In this document: positions 24,417 to 36,300 of the stretch, piece by piece
Layout: each line of letters opens with the position of its first letter
Position numbering within the stretch: the first letter of the stretch is position 1
Translations under genes and position numbers: made by a program
Assembly: GCA_029378245.1 (NCBI GenBank)
Contig: JARKIF010000015.1
Coordinates: 434,001-498,000 of the forward strand
Length of the DNA: 64,000 nt
Direction: 5' to 3'
Origin: Roridomyces roridus
Lineage: Eukaryota; Basidiomycota; Agaricomycetes; Agaricales; Mycenaceae
The notes under the pieces: model-generated
The model's input: the letters and a program-made list of their open reading frames with translations, nothing else
Database searches by the model: none
Told to the model about the DNA's origin: nothing

Positions 24417-26025
24417 GTTTTTCCTTGGCCTGCCGCACTTTCTTGCCCATAGCTCGGTCCTTCTTGTTCAGCGAGCTACGCTTCCTCCCATTCCTAACTC
24501 ATGGTGACCGTGTCTTCATCCCGCCCGCCAGTGACCTGGCCCATCGCTTGGCGCGCCTCGACTTCTTGTGTTCACCTGAAATTGCGCCCGAGGTCCGGTC
24601 CTTGACAATCTCTCCGAGCGAAAAGTCGAGTGGGCGGCTTCCCGGGGGGTCGGAGTGGGTCGAATCCGAGACACCGGATATCCTCCTCGATGCGTTGTTC
24701 CAGCGCCTCGATTGCTTCACAGGTCTTTGGAAACTCGACGTGTATCATATCCCATTCACCCAAACGAGGGTCGAGACGCTCGGACGCCTCTCCAACCTCC
24801 GAGAACTTCACGTCACCCGCTGTCCCGTTGCTCCGGGGCACCATATATCAATCCCATCGCGCACACTATGCATCACGGACCTCCAGCTGAATCCTGAGCC
24901 TGCCGGTGACTTCTGGTTTGACCTTGTTCAACCAATAAGCTCCGTGTGGTCAAAACAGGTTTCCGTCATGCTCCCCTCAGCATCACCCAAATGCCAATCT
25001 TCCCGCTGGTCCACAAATTAGAGGTCTCGATGGGCGAGAACAAACTTTCCCAATATCGCGCGACATTATCCAAGTTTCCCGCCGTACGGTCTCTCAGGAT
25101 CATATCCACGGGGAAGACGATCACCAATGCTCGCATATCCCCCATTCTCCCGGTACTCGAGGAGTATTTCGGCGGCATTGAGCCTCGGTGCCGACTCCCT
25201 GCGTCGGGTCCAGATCCACAGTGCTCGTCCTGACCGTCTGCTCATACGGTTTCAAGGAAGCAGCGGACACAAACTCACAGCGCTCAATGTGACTTTGACT
25301 ACGCTCAACATTGGGACATTCAGCAAAGTCGTTGCACAGCTTCCGGAGTTGAGAGAGCTCCTCATCCGCTGTCCTGTTGACGACCTGGACGCAATGTTCG
25401 CGGAGAGCATCGATGTATTTCAGTGCGCAGAACTCCCGCCGGGTCTGGTGTTGGACGGAAGATTCGACGACTGCGAAGAGATTCGCGCGGGGTTCATGGT
25501 CAGTGTTCCTCATTCACCCGCGATTCATTTATTCAAACTTGAACATCACTCAGATATCCGTCTTCTTCAATTAGCAAATGTCCCCTTGCTCGCACCGACC
25601 CTCGAACGACTTGTTGTACACTGGGATCACTGCGAGGATTTCGGGTCCATGTCGTCTTTCTTCCCCAGCGCATACGCAGTCCCGGAATTTCCAAAGATGC
25701 GCGACGATCTCGTGGAACGCTGTCCGGGATTGAACTACCTATGGCTACACGGGATTTATTTCAGATACGACTGGCGGGATGGGGCGAAAGAGTTTAGCGC
25801 GAAAAATTACAGTCAGTTTTCATTATCATTGAATCTACACACCGCTGAAGCTTCCGTAAACTCTTCCAGTGGTTTCTTGATTTCTTGGTTTCTTGGATGT
25901 TGTAAATAGTTGCGACTCAAAATTGTAGCCCATAACGAACCAAATTTATTGGGATGGCTTCGTTCTATCATATACTAAAGGACAGAATTGGGTCATGCAA
26001 ACTTTCTAAGTCTATGTTCAACTGG

Positions 26026-27283
26026 ACTAGTATGCCGTTCAAGTTGGTCATTTAATCAAACACACTTTTATTTTTGTTTTCGGCCGCAAAGTTTTTATTT
26101 CCAAAGTTCAAACGGTCTTAACTCTATATTTCAGAGGCCTTTTGGCTTGAGCAACCAGTTTTATTCAGTGTCGAGGGTTGGTTCGGCAGTCGGCCGTGGC
26201 CACCGTGCCATCATTGGCAACCAATCACTTACATACGCAGCCATTCCCGCAGTTCACACCGGTGTTGAGCAACTTGTGAGCAGTATCTAGCCCCAACGCC
26301 AGCGGGAACTGATGAGTTTCGTTGTGTGAGTCGGCGCTACACGATGGGGAGCAGCACATAGGCCACCGGAATGGCCAGCGTAGACAGGTCAGGTCTGAGC
26401 GCGAGACGGGACGAGCCACAATGAGTATGGTGCACGCAAAGCTGAAAGCCATTCCCACCACGGCACATCTGACTCATGTGCCCGCGACGCTGCGTGCACC
26501 ACGAATCCAACAGTGTCGATACCGCTGGACGAGTTCCTCGGCGCACTCCCAGATGTCCATGACGTAAAGTACTCGACCCGAATCCGACACCGACTCGCAT
26601 GAATTGGACGCTGCGCGTTGCGTGGACCAATGCCCACAGCAAGGACGGGGCGTGCAGGGCAGCAAAGGTGATGTGGATTGACGGTGCCGTCTATGCGGAG
26701 GTATGGAAAGGGAAGTGTTGGGGCCGCCGCGATGCCGATGGCGAGGGTAAAAGCAACCTAGACGGAAAGAATAAGAAATATAACGAAGGCCGCACTCGCC
26801 TCAATGCTCAGACAGTCCCCGGTGTACCACCACCATCCTCCAGAGAGCATCCATCCAACGCTGAAAGAAATCCGCCAAATATCGGCACCGGGCAAACGCT
26901 GTCTCGACACGACAGGATACGAGGGTGGAATGCTGAGGACGTGATGTGTGGTTGACCGCTGATGATATCGGAAGGGCTGTAGCGAGATAGGATGGAGATC
27001 TATGGAGAGGCGGAAGATGAGAGCAAGAGCAGAGAGTAGGTAACGCCGGATCAGAGCATCACGTAACGGCCGCCGCCCAAACATCCCGCCTTCCAAACAG
27101 CTTGATCACTGGCAGGGCACTGGAGCGGGAGAGCCCGAACGCCGCTCGGCACGACGTCCGAAACCCTGGATAATGAAATAAATGCTGGGACAACATCTGA
27201 GGCACAGAAATAAAAGTTGGGAGCAGAAAACAAAAATAACAGCACATTTGATTAAATGACCAACTTGAACAGCATAGACTAGC
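26026..27283. mobile_element. Element with ~75-bp inverted terminal repeats
   Basis: About 75 bp starting CTAGTATGCCGTTCAAGTTG at 26027 recurs inverted at 27205-27282 (rc starts CTAGTCTATGCTGTTCAAG). Shared blocks include GGTCATTTAATCAAA and TTATTTTTGTTTTC. The 1.1-kb interior has a minus-strand frame rich in hydrophobic residues (26225-26461, 26758-27096) that I cannot name; it might be a captured gene fragment. No clear target duplication. Confidence 0.6.
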
Positions 27284-29616
27284 GTCGTTGGAGCGTGAGT
27301 TGGAGTAAATTTGTGTTGTTGTGTAATCCAGACTAGACCTCGACAAGAAGAAAAAAAACTCTTTTTCAATCGCATACATTATTTCCCCAGCCCCGATTCG
27401 AACGGCAGAACTTTCTCGAACAGCGTCCTCGGACTGCGATCGCAGGGATTCGGAGTTTCTGGTCGAGAGGCACACCTGATCTTCGAATATAGGCTGTCGA
27501 TTCGACCAAACTTTGGCCTGTCTACGGCGCATCGAGCAGCAACGAGTCCGGCATACTTTAGAGTCTGATTCTAATTTCTCGGCGTGATTTAGATGACAGT
27601 GCGTTGCGAGGCCAGTGGAGTGAATGTATTGCAGAACTTCAAGCAGCAGCAGAAGGCCTAGCGTCAGAAGTAGACCAAGTCGAAAGCGACAGACAGTCGA
27701 GAATAAGTGACATCAGTGATGGTCATGCCGAGCATCGGAACTCCGCGATCAATCTGTCCTTTCCTCCGCTCCTCCTCCAAGTCCTACCACCGCTGGTCCG
27801 CCACAGACTCTGGACCCGCTATGAATCGACTTGGGCACTGTCCCTCGCCACGATTCCACTCGACAAATCCGCCACGCCCTGCGTGAATGAGATTCGGAGC
27901 TCTACGACTCCCCTTGTGTGTGTCCTCTGCTATCGTCGTGCTGGCACTCACTGGATATCTCAGAGCACTCGTGGACTATCTGAGTCATTATGCACGACAG
28001 AGACGCACCTCCCGTCCCAATGGTGGACAGTCGGGCCACGTCGTGATACCATGCCTCGCCAAGTCGCGATGATACTCGATAGACGCCTCAGCCTCGCCTC
28101 GGAACATCTTGTCCATACACTGGTGCGGATGCAGCGTCTCTCTCTCGACCATCGCCGCTGATATTCTTCAAGCAGCCTCCGGCCCTTGCTCTCGGATCTA
28201 CTAGAATAGACGGATACGCGCCTCATCTCTGCCGCGCATACACAGTCTTTTCGAGAGGCGTATGATCCTCACGCTGCTGGCTCTTAGCCCTGGCGACGTC
28301 GACCCACGATGACGGACACTCTGCTGTGAGGCTCACCCTGAGGCTCATGATCAGATACAATGTGCGTCCCGAGTCTCCCTCCCTTCCGCCGATTCTCATC
28401 GTTGTGCCAGAACTTGGTCACCGCCCTCACGACCTCCCTGTCGAATTCATGTCAGTGTGCGTCTCTGCTTCGCCTCTTTTCGGACAAGTGCTCACTCGCG
28501 CTTCAGAGGCATCTCTGCCACGTGTATTCACGCCGTCAGTGTGGCGAGTTTTTACTGGCCTTACAACGACGGCGGACGATGGGGAACAATACTCCCACTC
28601 ACTCCATTGCGCAGGGACAGTCCGTGAGATAGAGATGGGAGTGTATCCAGCCTCCGAGACGCTCAAGTGCCTGGGCATCATGAAGGTGTGTCCCTTGCTT
28701 CTCCTCCTTATGCCAGTGCTCATCCTCGTCCCAGGCAGCGTCACCGCATCTTCCCTAGGTGCCTCACCGTGCGGGATAGACTACGTCCACGCTCCGTGCT
28801 GCTTGAATTTCCATCAAGACTCCCCCCTTCGCTCGTCAGCCCACAACGTTTCGCAGACGCACCTGGAGGGCAAGGAGGTCGCGGGTGGTACACGGATGTA
28901 TGGTCTCGATGCTACGGGGATCACGATTGCGGGCCCAAAGAGTCTCATTCCTCGAGCAGATGCTCGACTCTCCCCCTCGTCCAAAGATCCTCGTCAATAT
29001 CGCTGCCCACCAACGTTTCGCAAGCGACCTTGAGGGTACGACGGTCACGGGTGGCGCGCGTGCGGACGTTCTCGATCCCACTGGGCCGGTCTGGCATCGC
29101 AGAATCGGGCGGTCGAGCTTGAGTCTGCGAGTGAATGCCCCATCGCAATCGGCTTCTCCTTCGCAGGGTGTCGGTTTCCTCGACATCGCCACTCTCCCTA
29201 CCTCGACGATGTCCCGCCTGGGCGTGCCCACCGGGTCTCGCGGAGCCTGGGTGTTCCTGTCGTTGTCGTCTTGCCATCCTCCCCTAACGCTCTTCCTTGC
29301 CCGTTCGGGATACGCGTCTCGTCATAGCTCTTATTCCACCGTCATGGCTTTGGTCGACGGGGCTTGCGCACGCAGCGTCCTCTCCCTTCTCGCACCACCT
29401 GCGCCTTCATGTCTGCTGTCGGGTCGTCGGCCCTGGGCATTTGTGGATGTGGAGTGCGGCGCCGTCAAGCTGGTGCTTGAGCGAGCTTCCGACTTGGGTG
29501 TACGCCCCGATGTGGACCCTGCCTCGCCTCGGTCAACGTTGCCAGAGAGTTTAACTCAATGTGGTGCTCTCTCGCGGTCGGTCTGCGGCGAGATTTGGGT
29601 CTTGAGCCGGGGAGGA
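27284..29616. other. Low-information region with a local tandem duplication
   Basis: Several long frames exist but none matches a family. Around 28845-29070 a block beginning CAACGTTTCGCA occurs twice (about 28845 and 29013), about 170 bp apart, including GGTGGTACACGG / GGTGGCGCGCG-like variants, so part of this region arose by tandem duplication. A B-box-like string at 27389-27400 is not part of a foldable tRNA. Confidence 0.4.
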
Positions 29617-29629
29617 GGGTCGGTCGAGA

Positions 29630-30326
29630 GCAAACGGGAGTTGGGATTGATGGTGATCGGTGGCATTGATGGTGGCATTGATGGCGGCATTTTGCCAAAC
29701 AAACAACCAAGGCAATCATCGGCATCAACGGCATCTCAGCTCCGGTCCCTTAGACTCTAAGACACTCGCGAGGAAAATGGTATCTCATTGGCACGGTAAT
29801 ATATGTAGAACGACGCGTCGACGGGGCTAAGGTAGCATGCAAGGCATCGGCGGGTCCCCGAGTAGTCTGGGACGCTCAGGCATCGTATCATATCAAGTCA
29901 TCGCCGACCGTGGGTTGCAGAGGTGGTCGGCAGCGGGCGCAGATGTGTTGGGAAGCAGGTAGTGTCCGAGAAGGGTTTCCAAGGTGTTGTGCATAGTCTT
30001 CAGCACGGCGAGATAGGACAGCGCAGACACGCACCTGCCACCGACATGACTCTGCGGGATCGCGGGCCAATCGCGGGCGCATTCTCGAGGCCTGAGAGCA
30101 ATGTTGAGGCGAGCTTTACGGGTAGACGAGGGTTCAAGAGGGCTCAGGGTCGCTGCCTGGGCGAGAAAGAGGGCGACGTCGAGGGAGACGAGGAGGGAGG
30201 CGAGCAATTGGTGAGGAGTGAGGAGCAGACCCGTTTGATCCGTGCAAAGTTTGCCGGTGACAGGTGGCACTGATCGTGGCATTGATCGTGGCATTTTTGG
30301 TGGCATTCCCGACTCCCGTTTTTTGT
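29630..30326. mobile_element. Candidate 697-bp non-autonomous element with long direct repeats
   Basis: The 13-mer GGGTCGGTCGAGA occurs at 29617-29629 and 30327-30339. Immediately inside, ACGGGAGTTGGGA and TCCCGACTCCCGT form inverted ends. Near each end are short GGCATTGAT repeats in the same orientation. Inverted ends with a long (9-13 bp) duplication suggest a Mutator-like MITE. A minus-strand frame inside (29893-30306) is open but unrecognised. Confidence 0.55.
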
Positions 30327-30342
30327 GGGTCGGTCGAGATAT

Positions 30343-31320
30343 TCACAGCGAAAGTCCAGGAATTTCGGGGCCTTTTAAGATAGCTACGCTTTTGGAAATA
30401 TCATGATGTAATTAAATTGGCTCGAAACCAGCCTTGAAATGGAAAGTTGAGGACCATTCGAAAGGTGATCCGAATTACGAAGAATCAAGGTTGAAAACGG
30501 TGGCCACGAAACACGAGGTTTTGAAATACATTTAGTGGGCCTCAAAATCTGACTTGAAAAGATGTGAATCAAGACAGTTGAAAGCAATTTCGAAATGCAA
30601 AGTAAAATGGCTGTTTAAAGGTATTTTAAAAGTCGGCAGATCACTACTGATTTCGGCGCCGCCGAAAGAATAGCTTTCAAATCAATTTCAAGGCCGCCGA
30701 AAGGGGAGCCGATATTTGGCATTTCGACTTCATTTAAATCCATCGGCCGATGGTCGGCGGACGGTCGGCGGACGGTCGGCGGACGGTCGGCGGACGGTCG
30801 GCGGACGGTCGGCGGACGGTCGGCGGACGGTCTGCCGATGGTCTGCCGATGATCGGCGGGTGATCGGCCGACCATCGGCCGTGTATCACAAGCCAAGGTA
30901 GATAAAAGAATACAAAAGGTAAAGACAAACTGAATTTGGCTGCCGACCATCGGCCGATCATCGGCCGATCACCCGCCGATCACTCGCCGATCATCCACCG
31001 ATCATCGGCAGACCGTCCGCCGACCGTCCACCGACCATCGGCCGATGGATTTAAATGAAGTCGAAATGCCAAATATCGGCTCCCCTTTCGGCGGCCTTGA
31101 AATTTGATTTGAAAGCTATTCTTTCGGCGGCGCCGAAATCAGTAGTGATCTGCCGACTTTTAAAATACCTTTAAACAGCCATTTTACTTTGCATTTTGAA
31201 ATTGCTTTCAACTGTCTTGATTCACGTCTTTCAAGTCAGATTTTGAGGCCCACTAAACATGATATTTCCAAAAGCGTAGCTATCTTAAAAGGCCCCGAAA
31301 TTCCTGGACTTTCGCTGTGA
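30343..31320. mobile_element. Foldback element with long inverted arms
   Basis: The first 66 bp (from TCACAGCGAAAGTCC) are repeated inverted at 31255-31320, and 30531-30750 is repeated inverted at about 31030-31254. Together the arms exceed 280 bp each. The left arm has an extra 122 bp (30409-30530) missing from the right. The centre is a GTCGGCGGAC minisatellite and related GATCGGCCG repeats. Open frames here are by-products of the repeat. No target duplication was found. Confidence 0.85.
30752..30828. repeat. 11-bp minisatellite, 7 copies
   Basis: Seven perfect copies of GGTCGGCGGAC, followed by degenerate copies; the facing arm (30945-31045) has a diverged inverted version. Confidence 0.95.
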
Positions 31321-31563
31321 TTGGTGGTTACTATGGTGATGGGTCGAAAATTCAATACGTCCGATCATCGTTCCGAGTCGGAATCTTTATCGCTACCCCC
31401 TCCACGTCCTCCGTCTAGCATTCGCGTTTACAGGTCTTGTATACACATCGTGCCCATACTTTCTCTCTGCTCCCGAGCGTCTGTCCAAATGAGGCGATAG
31501 TGCGTGACCAAGAGAAGCACGCCAGGCTGCAGACCACGTTCCCGAGTACGCCTACCTGGCACC

Positions 31564-32918
31564 ATGCACGACGACGACCAAGCCACGCAGTCCCGCCCTC
31601 GAACGCACGCCGCTGCTGTCCTGGATAACTACTTCTACCTCACGACGATCGTGCTCGGCACGGTGAGTAGTTGGGCCATTGACGATGGGTATCTGTCGCC
31701 CACGAGGCTTACTGCAGGCAGCGTGGATATTGGCATTCGGGGCTCAGATCGCGGTGACGAAAATCGGTGTGTCTATCCCGCTCAGCACATCCACCCTCGC
31801 TTACCTTGACTTACTCACACAGTGGGGCGAAGCGCAGTGGGCGTCATGTGGTTCGCCATCTTCCTGCAGCTCTTCCTCACCTTTGGGGTCCTCACGACCT
31901 TCGCTGCGGGGACTGTGGCGACTTTTCGGCTGCAGATATGCGCGTTTGCGACGATGGCGGCTGTTTTTGCTGTCATTGGCGTGGATAGGAGCGTATTTTC
32001 CGGTGTGGGGGCGCGCGATGCGATGGGTGCAGGGTGGGTCGTTCTGGCTGTCGTGGATATCTTGTGGGTGCTTTACTTTAGCGCCGAGCCTGGGACGCCC
32101 GTTGCGCAGTGGGTGGAGGAGATGACGGTCGTGCGTCGCGATCGTGCGAGAGAGCCTGGAGGGCTGAATCCGAGTCGGAGTTTCGTCGGAGGGGCTGTGG
32201 ATGCGGAGAAGCAGCCCCAAGTCAGGTCGCCAAGAACGAGTGGCTATGAGGCGGAGAGGTCTGATGCGTCGCCGGATGAGACGAAGGTTGGGCATGAAAA
32301 GCACGATCCGGACGACTCTGGTGCCACGATAATGCTATACAAACCCGAGGGCAACAATGGCAATGGCTGGGCGACGGGGGAACGACACATTGTCGACCGG
32401 AGTGTGGAGGAGCATCTGGAGGACATCCAGGAGCAGGAACACGTACACGATGATGGAGGCCTGCGACCACCCCCATCATCCCGCGCGCGCTCTCCCCCAT
32501 CTGCATCTCAGAACCGTCGGGGAGTCTATATCCAAGAACCGCAGCCGCACCAATTGTCGACTATATACGACGGGAGCACTGTCAGCGAGGCCTCGGCTTC
32601 TGATGCCCAACGCGAGGCATACCCGTACAAGGTCCGCGCGCGTGGGGATTGTGAGTACTTTTTCCGCTCACCTCTGTTCGTGCTGATTTGTGTTTGTTTG
32701 CAGGGATTCCGCGTAGTCCATCGGAGATTAGTTTCCGCAAAGGCGATATTCTGCATAGCTCAGAAAAGGAGGGGAAGAAGTGGTGGCAGGTACGCAAGGC
32801 GGATGGGTCTATTGGAGGTGCGTGTTTCTTTTCTTTGGGGTTCGGTGTCGCGAGTTGTAACTGAAAATCTTGTTTTGTAGCTGCGCCTTCGAATTATTTC
32901 AAAGTTATGAATCAATGA
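31564..32918 (+). CDS. SHO1: SHO1 osmosensor, four-TM protein with SH3 domain
   Basis: Plasma-membrane sensor of the HOG MAP-kinase pathway; its SH3 domain recruits the MAPKK Pbs2. Five exons, 31564-31662, 31718-31766, 31823-32650, 32704-32817 and 32881-32918, sum to 1128 nt, 375 aa (yeast Sho1 has 367). Four hydrophobic segments fill about residues 20-130 (for example FAIFLQLFLTFGVLTTFAAG and WVVLAVVDILWVLYF). A hydrophilic linker follows, then a C-terminal SH3 with YPYKVRARGDW, EISFRKGDIL, KKWWQVRKADGSIG and APSNYFKV. The splice at 32650 puts the SH3 tryptophan across two exons. All junctions keep frame. The start is the first ATG before the first TM. It lies between the foldback element and an FMO gene, with no operon-like link. 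Confidence 0.92.
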
Positions 32919-33770
32919 CCGGGGAGAAAATATCCCGTTGGGTGGTCTATTGTACAATTTGAATCAACTCTTCTTGGCTTATCTTTCTCCTCGTCCCTGT
33001 CTGACCGCATTTCTTCTTCAAGTAGACTCCATTCCGTCCTCTGTTCTCGTGGTACATCTTTCGGATTCAACCGAAAGTTTCTCGGGATGGAGGCCCGAAT
33101 GAGTTTCTCAAGCTTCCTTCTCGTGCATCTCATCGAGCACGGCTCAACCGCCGGACCACCGCGCTGTGGTGTCTCACTACTGGATACGTTCAACCGTCTT
33201 CCCATCCCCTTGCTCAATGCCGCTCCCGGTTCCCCTGAAAACAGCGGGTTGAACGTGATCGTACATAACCCCGCTGGGTATCTCTGTGAGCGTTTCCGGA
33301 TGCCGCCTTGGCGGTGTCGTCCCTCCGCACGCTGTCAGTGTATGAAACCCGATGCAGTGGCAATTGAAAGAATCCGTGCAACGCCGGTTCGGCGTTGGTT
33401 CGGCGACGGAATTTCATCAGGGTCCATTGACATTGGGCAGTGCGACGGCTGTTGGATGATAACACGAGGTAAGAAATCAATTTTGAAATGAATACAGTCC
33501 AGTTCATACGTTGCCTCAAACCGGCGTCACAGCTACCCTGCGGGTCTTCATGCATCATGAGAGAAATGAAACAGAGATCTCCAGGTTGAATGCCATTGGC
33601 CGCCGGGCAAGATGAGAACAGAATGAAAGGAGGTCGGGCTTTCCACAAATGGGGACCGCACTGAACAAAAAGAAGACATATAATCTTACAAACGGATAGA
33701 AAACAGCGCCCTTGGCATCCGTTGGGATTGAATTTCCCAGGTCGCAGGCTCTGCCGTTGTCGGCCGCCCG
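32919..33770. other. Intergenic
   Basis: A 134-codon frame at 33087-33491 is open but shows no domain or exon neighbours; no feature supported. Confidence 0.45.
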
Positions 33771-33772
33771 CT

Positions 33773-33780
33773 TATATATA
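33773..33780 (+). promoter_or_regulatory. TATA box of FMO gene
   Basis: TATATATA 79-86 bp upstream of the ATG at 33859. Confidence 0.55.
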
Positions 33781-33858
33781 TCTCAGACTCCGACTGCGGC
33801 ACTACATCAAGACTGTCTCCCACCCACCGGATAACTCGCCCTTAACTCCCGCTCTAAC

Positions 33859-36264
33859 ATGGCCGACCTGAACCCTGCGGCGATTGCGACCAAATGGCTC
33901 GAAGGCCTCAACAATGCTACAGACGCGAAAGCGTTCACAGACCAGTTCCTTCCGACTGGATGGCTGCGCGGTGTGTAACGCTCCGACATTCATCACCGTG
34001 GCATCCACTCAATTTACGCTACCCACACGCCAGATTTGATGTGTTTCTCCTGGGACCTTCGCAGCATCTCGGGTCGTGACAGCATCGCCGACTTTTTGAG
34101 TGCACCCTGCAAGAGCGGGAGCAACTTGTCCCGTTTCGAGCGCGCTGGGCTACACGACTGCACTCTGGAAACAACGCGCATCCCACCTTCGACGTTCCCT
34201 GTGCCCGGTGTGCCCGGTCTTCAAGGCGTGATAGCTGTATTCTCTTTCGCACTCAAGTCCCCCGCGGCGAGTGGCCGTGGGGTTGTTCGGTTGTTGCCAG
34301 ACGGTGGTGGCGGTTGGAAGGCGTTTACCGTGCTTTTGAATATGGAGGAACTCAAGGGTCATGAGGAGCCTTCCGCAGGACCGAAGGGGTATTTTGGGAC
34401 GACTTGGGAGGAAGAGCAGGAGAAGAGGATTGCTGAGATTGAGAGGGATCCGACGGTTCTGATTGGTGGGTTTTGATTTCGCGTTGGTTTCGTATTACTC
34501 ACATTGATTCTGCCTGTTAGTTGGAGGCGGACAGGCAGGACTCATGTGCGCCGCCAGGCTTGGAAGGATGGGAATACGCGCGCTCGTTGTTGAGAAGACT
34601 CCCCGAGTTGGAGATGTATGGAGGAAACGGTGAGTGAATAAGGCAGTTCGATACCTGCAGCTAATTTTGTCAGCTACCCTAATCTGTCGCTGCACATCTC
34701 AGCATATTCATGCTCGGGTACGAAAATTTGATCATCTTCCGCTAAACTCACTTTCCTTTGTATAGTCTTATACCAGTCCTGGCCGTAACTTCCCTTCATT
34801 TTCCCTCGGGGTTCGCCCGCTGATGCCTCTCACAGGAAGACTTACCCGCGTTTCCTTCCGAAAGGCAAAATCGCCGATTTTCTCGAAGCCTACGCAGTCG
34901 GACAGGAAATCCACGTCTGGGCCTCTAGCACGGTGCTTCCCACTCCGAGCTACGACACCTCAACGGGGCGTTGGACGGTTGAAATCGATCGTGCGGGGAC
35001 TCGAGTTTCAATTACGCCCAAACATATTGTGTTTGCGACGGGAATTGGGTCGCCTCGGGTGCCCAAGTGGCCTGGGATGGATTCCTTTGAGGGAGCGATT
35101 TATCATTCGGACGTGCACAAGGGTTCCGCGCCGTTCAAAGACAAGCGGGCTGTCATCGTCGGCGCGGTACGTCAACCCATCTCTTCGTCTCGTTGAACCA
35201 CATTGACGCATTCGCAGTGCAACGCTGGTATTGACATCTGCGAGGAGTTTGTAGTCAAGGGAGCTGCGGAGGTTGGTTTGCTAGTCCCTCTTTCAGACTT
35301 GTGTTCATCGAACCATAGGTGACCATGGTACAACGTAGCGCAACCTGCGTCGCCTCCCAGCACACCGTCGAGACACTCATACAGCACCTCAGCCCGGAAA
35401 GCGAGCTCATCCCTATCGAGGACGGGGATCTCATGGCAAACTCGATGCCGATGGGGCTCATACTCAAGCTTATTGCTGATGGAGGAGCCCAGCAGTTCAA
35501 GGAGGCGGACAAGGAGCTTTTTGAGGGTCTCACGAAAGCGGGGTTCAAGTTGACTTGGGAACCTATCCCGGGGGAGGGGGAGACTGGATATCCCGGGTTT
35601 CTATTGCATGTGAGTGGAGAGTGGGCTCTGGCTGATATGACTCAAACGTTCATTACAGCGCGCTACTTCTGGAGCGAGTGGGTGGTGTGCCGGGCCTTGA
35701 ATTCCAGTTGTTCATTAACGTCGTTTTTAGTGCTCGATATGGGCAATGCTCAGATGATAGTCGACGGCAGAATCAAGGTAGGCTTTGCACTATCAGCAAA
35801 CATTAGTTTAATTCAATGCCCTAGGTCAAGCAAGGCGTCGAAATCGAGAGAATAGATCGAGACGGGCTGGTCTTCGCCGACGGGTCCAAAATCCTCGCGG
35901 ACGTCATTGTGCTCGCGTTCGTGTCATGAACCATATACTGAGACTTCAGCCTGACAAAAATCCGCCCACAGAACCGGATACGAACCCATCATCAAGGATA
36001 TCGCCTCCATCATGGGCAAGGGAATTAAAGATCTGGTCGGAGATAAATTTTGGGGATTGGACGAAGCAGGGGAGCTCAGCAACTGCTTCAAGCCGACGGG
36101 GGCACCCGGCATTTGGTTTGCACCCGGCCCCTTCTCTTGGGTGCGCTTTCTCAGCAAGCATTTGGTACGTGGGATGTGAACTGTGATGGCCACGGCTGAA
36201 TCGTTATTAGGCCATTAATATCCTGGCGGAGGAACTGGGGTTGAAGGGCCGAAATGAAGTTTGA
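33859..36264 (+). CDS. Flavin-containing monooxygenase-like, frame problem in exon 4-5
   Basis: FAD/NADPH monooxygenase of the YUCCA/FMO type. Exons read: 33859-33970, 34034-34465, 34521-34629, 34674-34717, then 34836-35166, 35218-35271, 35319-35609, 35659-35677, 35731-35777, 35825-35916, 35972-36164, 36211-36264. The N-terminal ~150 residues form an SnoaL/NTF2-like lead as in many fungal FMOs. The FAD Rossmann motif VGGGQAG straddles an intron; the second, NADPH-type Rossmann motif is VGACNAG; ATGYEP is near the C-terminus. The join between 34717 and 34836 is off by one base and would skip a YQSWP-like block that follows a stop. The copy may therefore be a recent pseudogene, or the splice is unusual. 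Substrate unknown. Confidence 0.75.
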
Positions 36265-36300
36265 TTATCTCGGGAGGTATAGCTAGCGATGCCTCTTGAA

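Larger units (their letters stand above)
19121..25909 (+). pseudogene. F-box/LRR-type gene split by a CACTA-like transposon
   Basis: The first 25 codons (19121-19195) read MNGAGRLPTELWREVLGHRP...DSKG, the first half of an F-box. The second half resumes at 24417 as FSLACRTFLPIARSFLFSE, an F-box continuation followed by leucine-rich sequence to 25909. The 5.2-kb element at 19196-24416 lies exactly between. Excising it with one copy of the GT(T) duplication gives SKG-FSLACR in frame. Beyond the insertion the frame changes twice (near 24960 and near 25180), either unannotated introns or decay after inactivation. The protein was probably an SCF substrate adaptor. Confidence 0.8.

Noticed and set aside
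27380..27405. Reverse-strand tRNA T-arm (GATTCGAAC)
   Set aside because: The stem pairs poorly and no acceptor or anticodon arm could be built.
28326..29760. Possible large + strand gene
   Set aside because: Several overlapping frames are open at once and none shows a conserved motif.
30615..30961. Arg/Pro/Asp-rich repeated protein frames
   Set aside because: They are translations of the 11-bp minisatellite; other frames are equally open.
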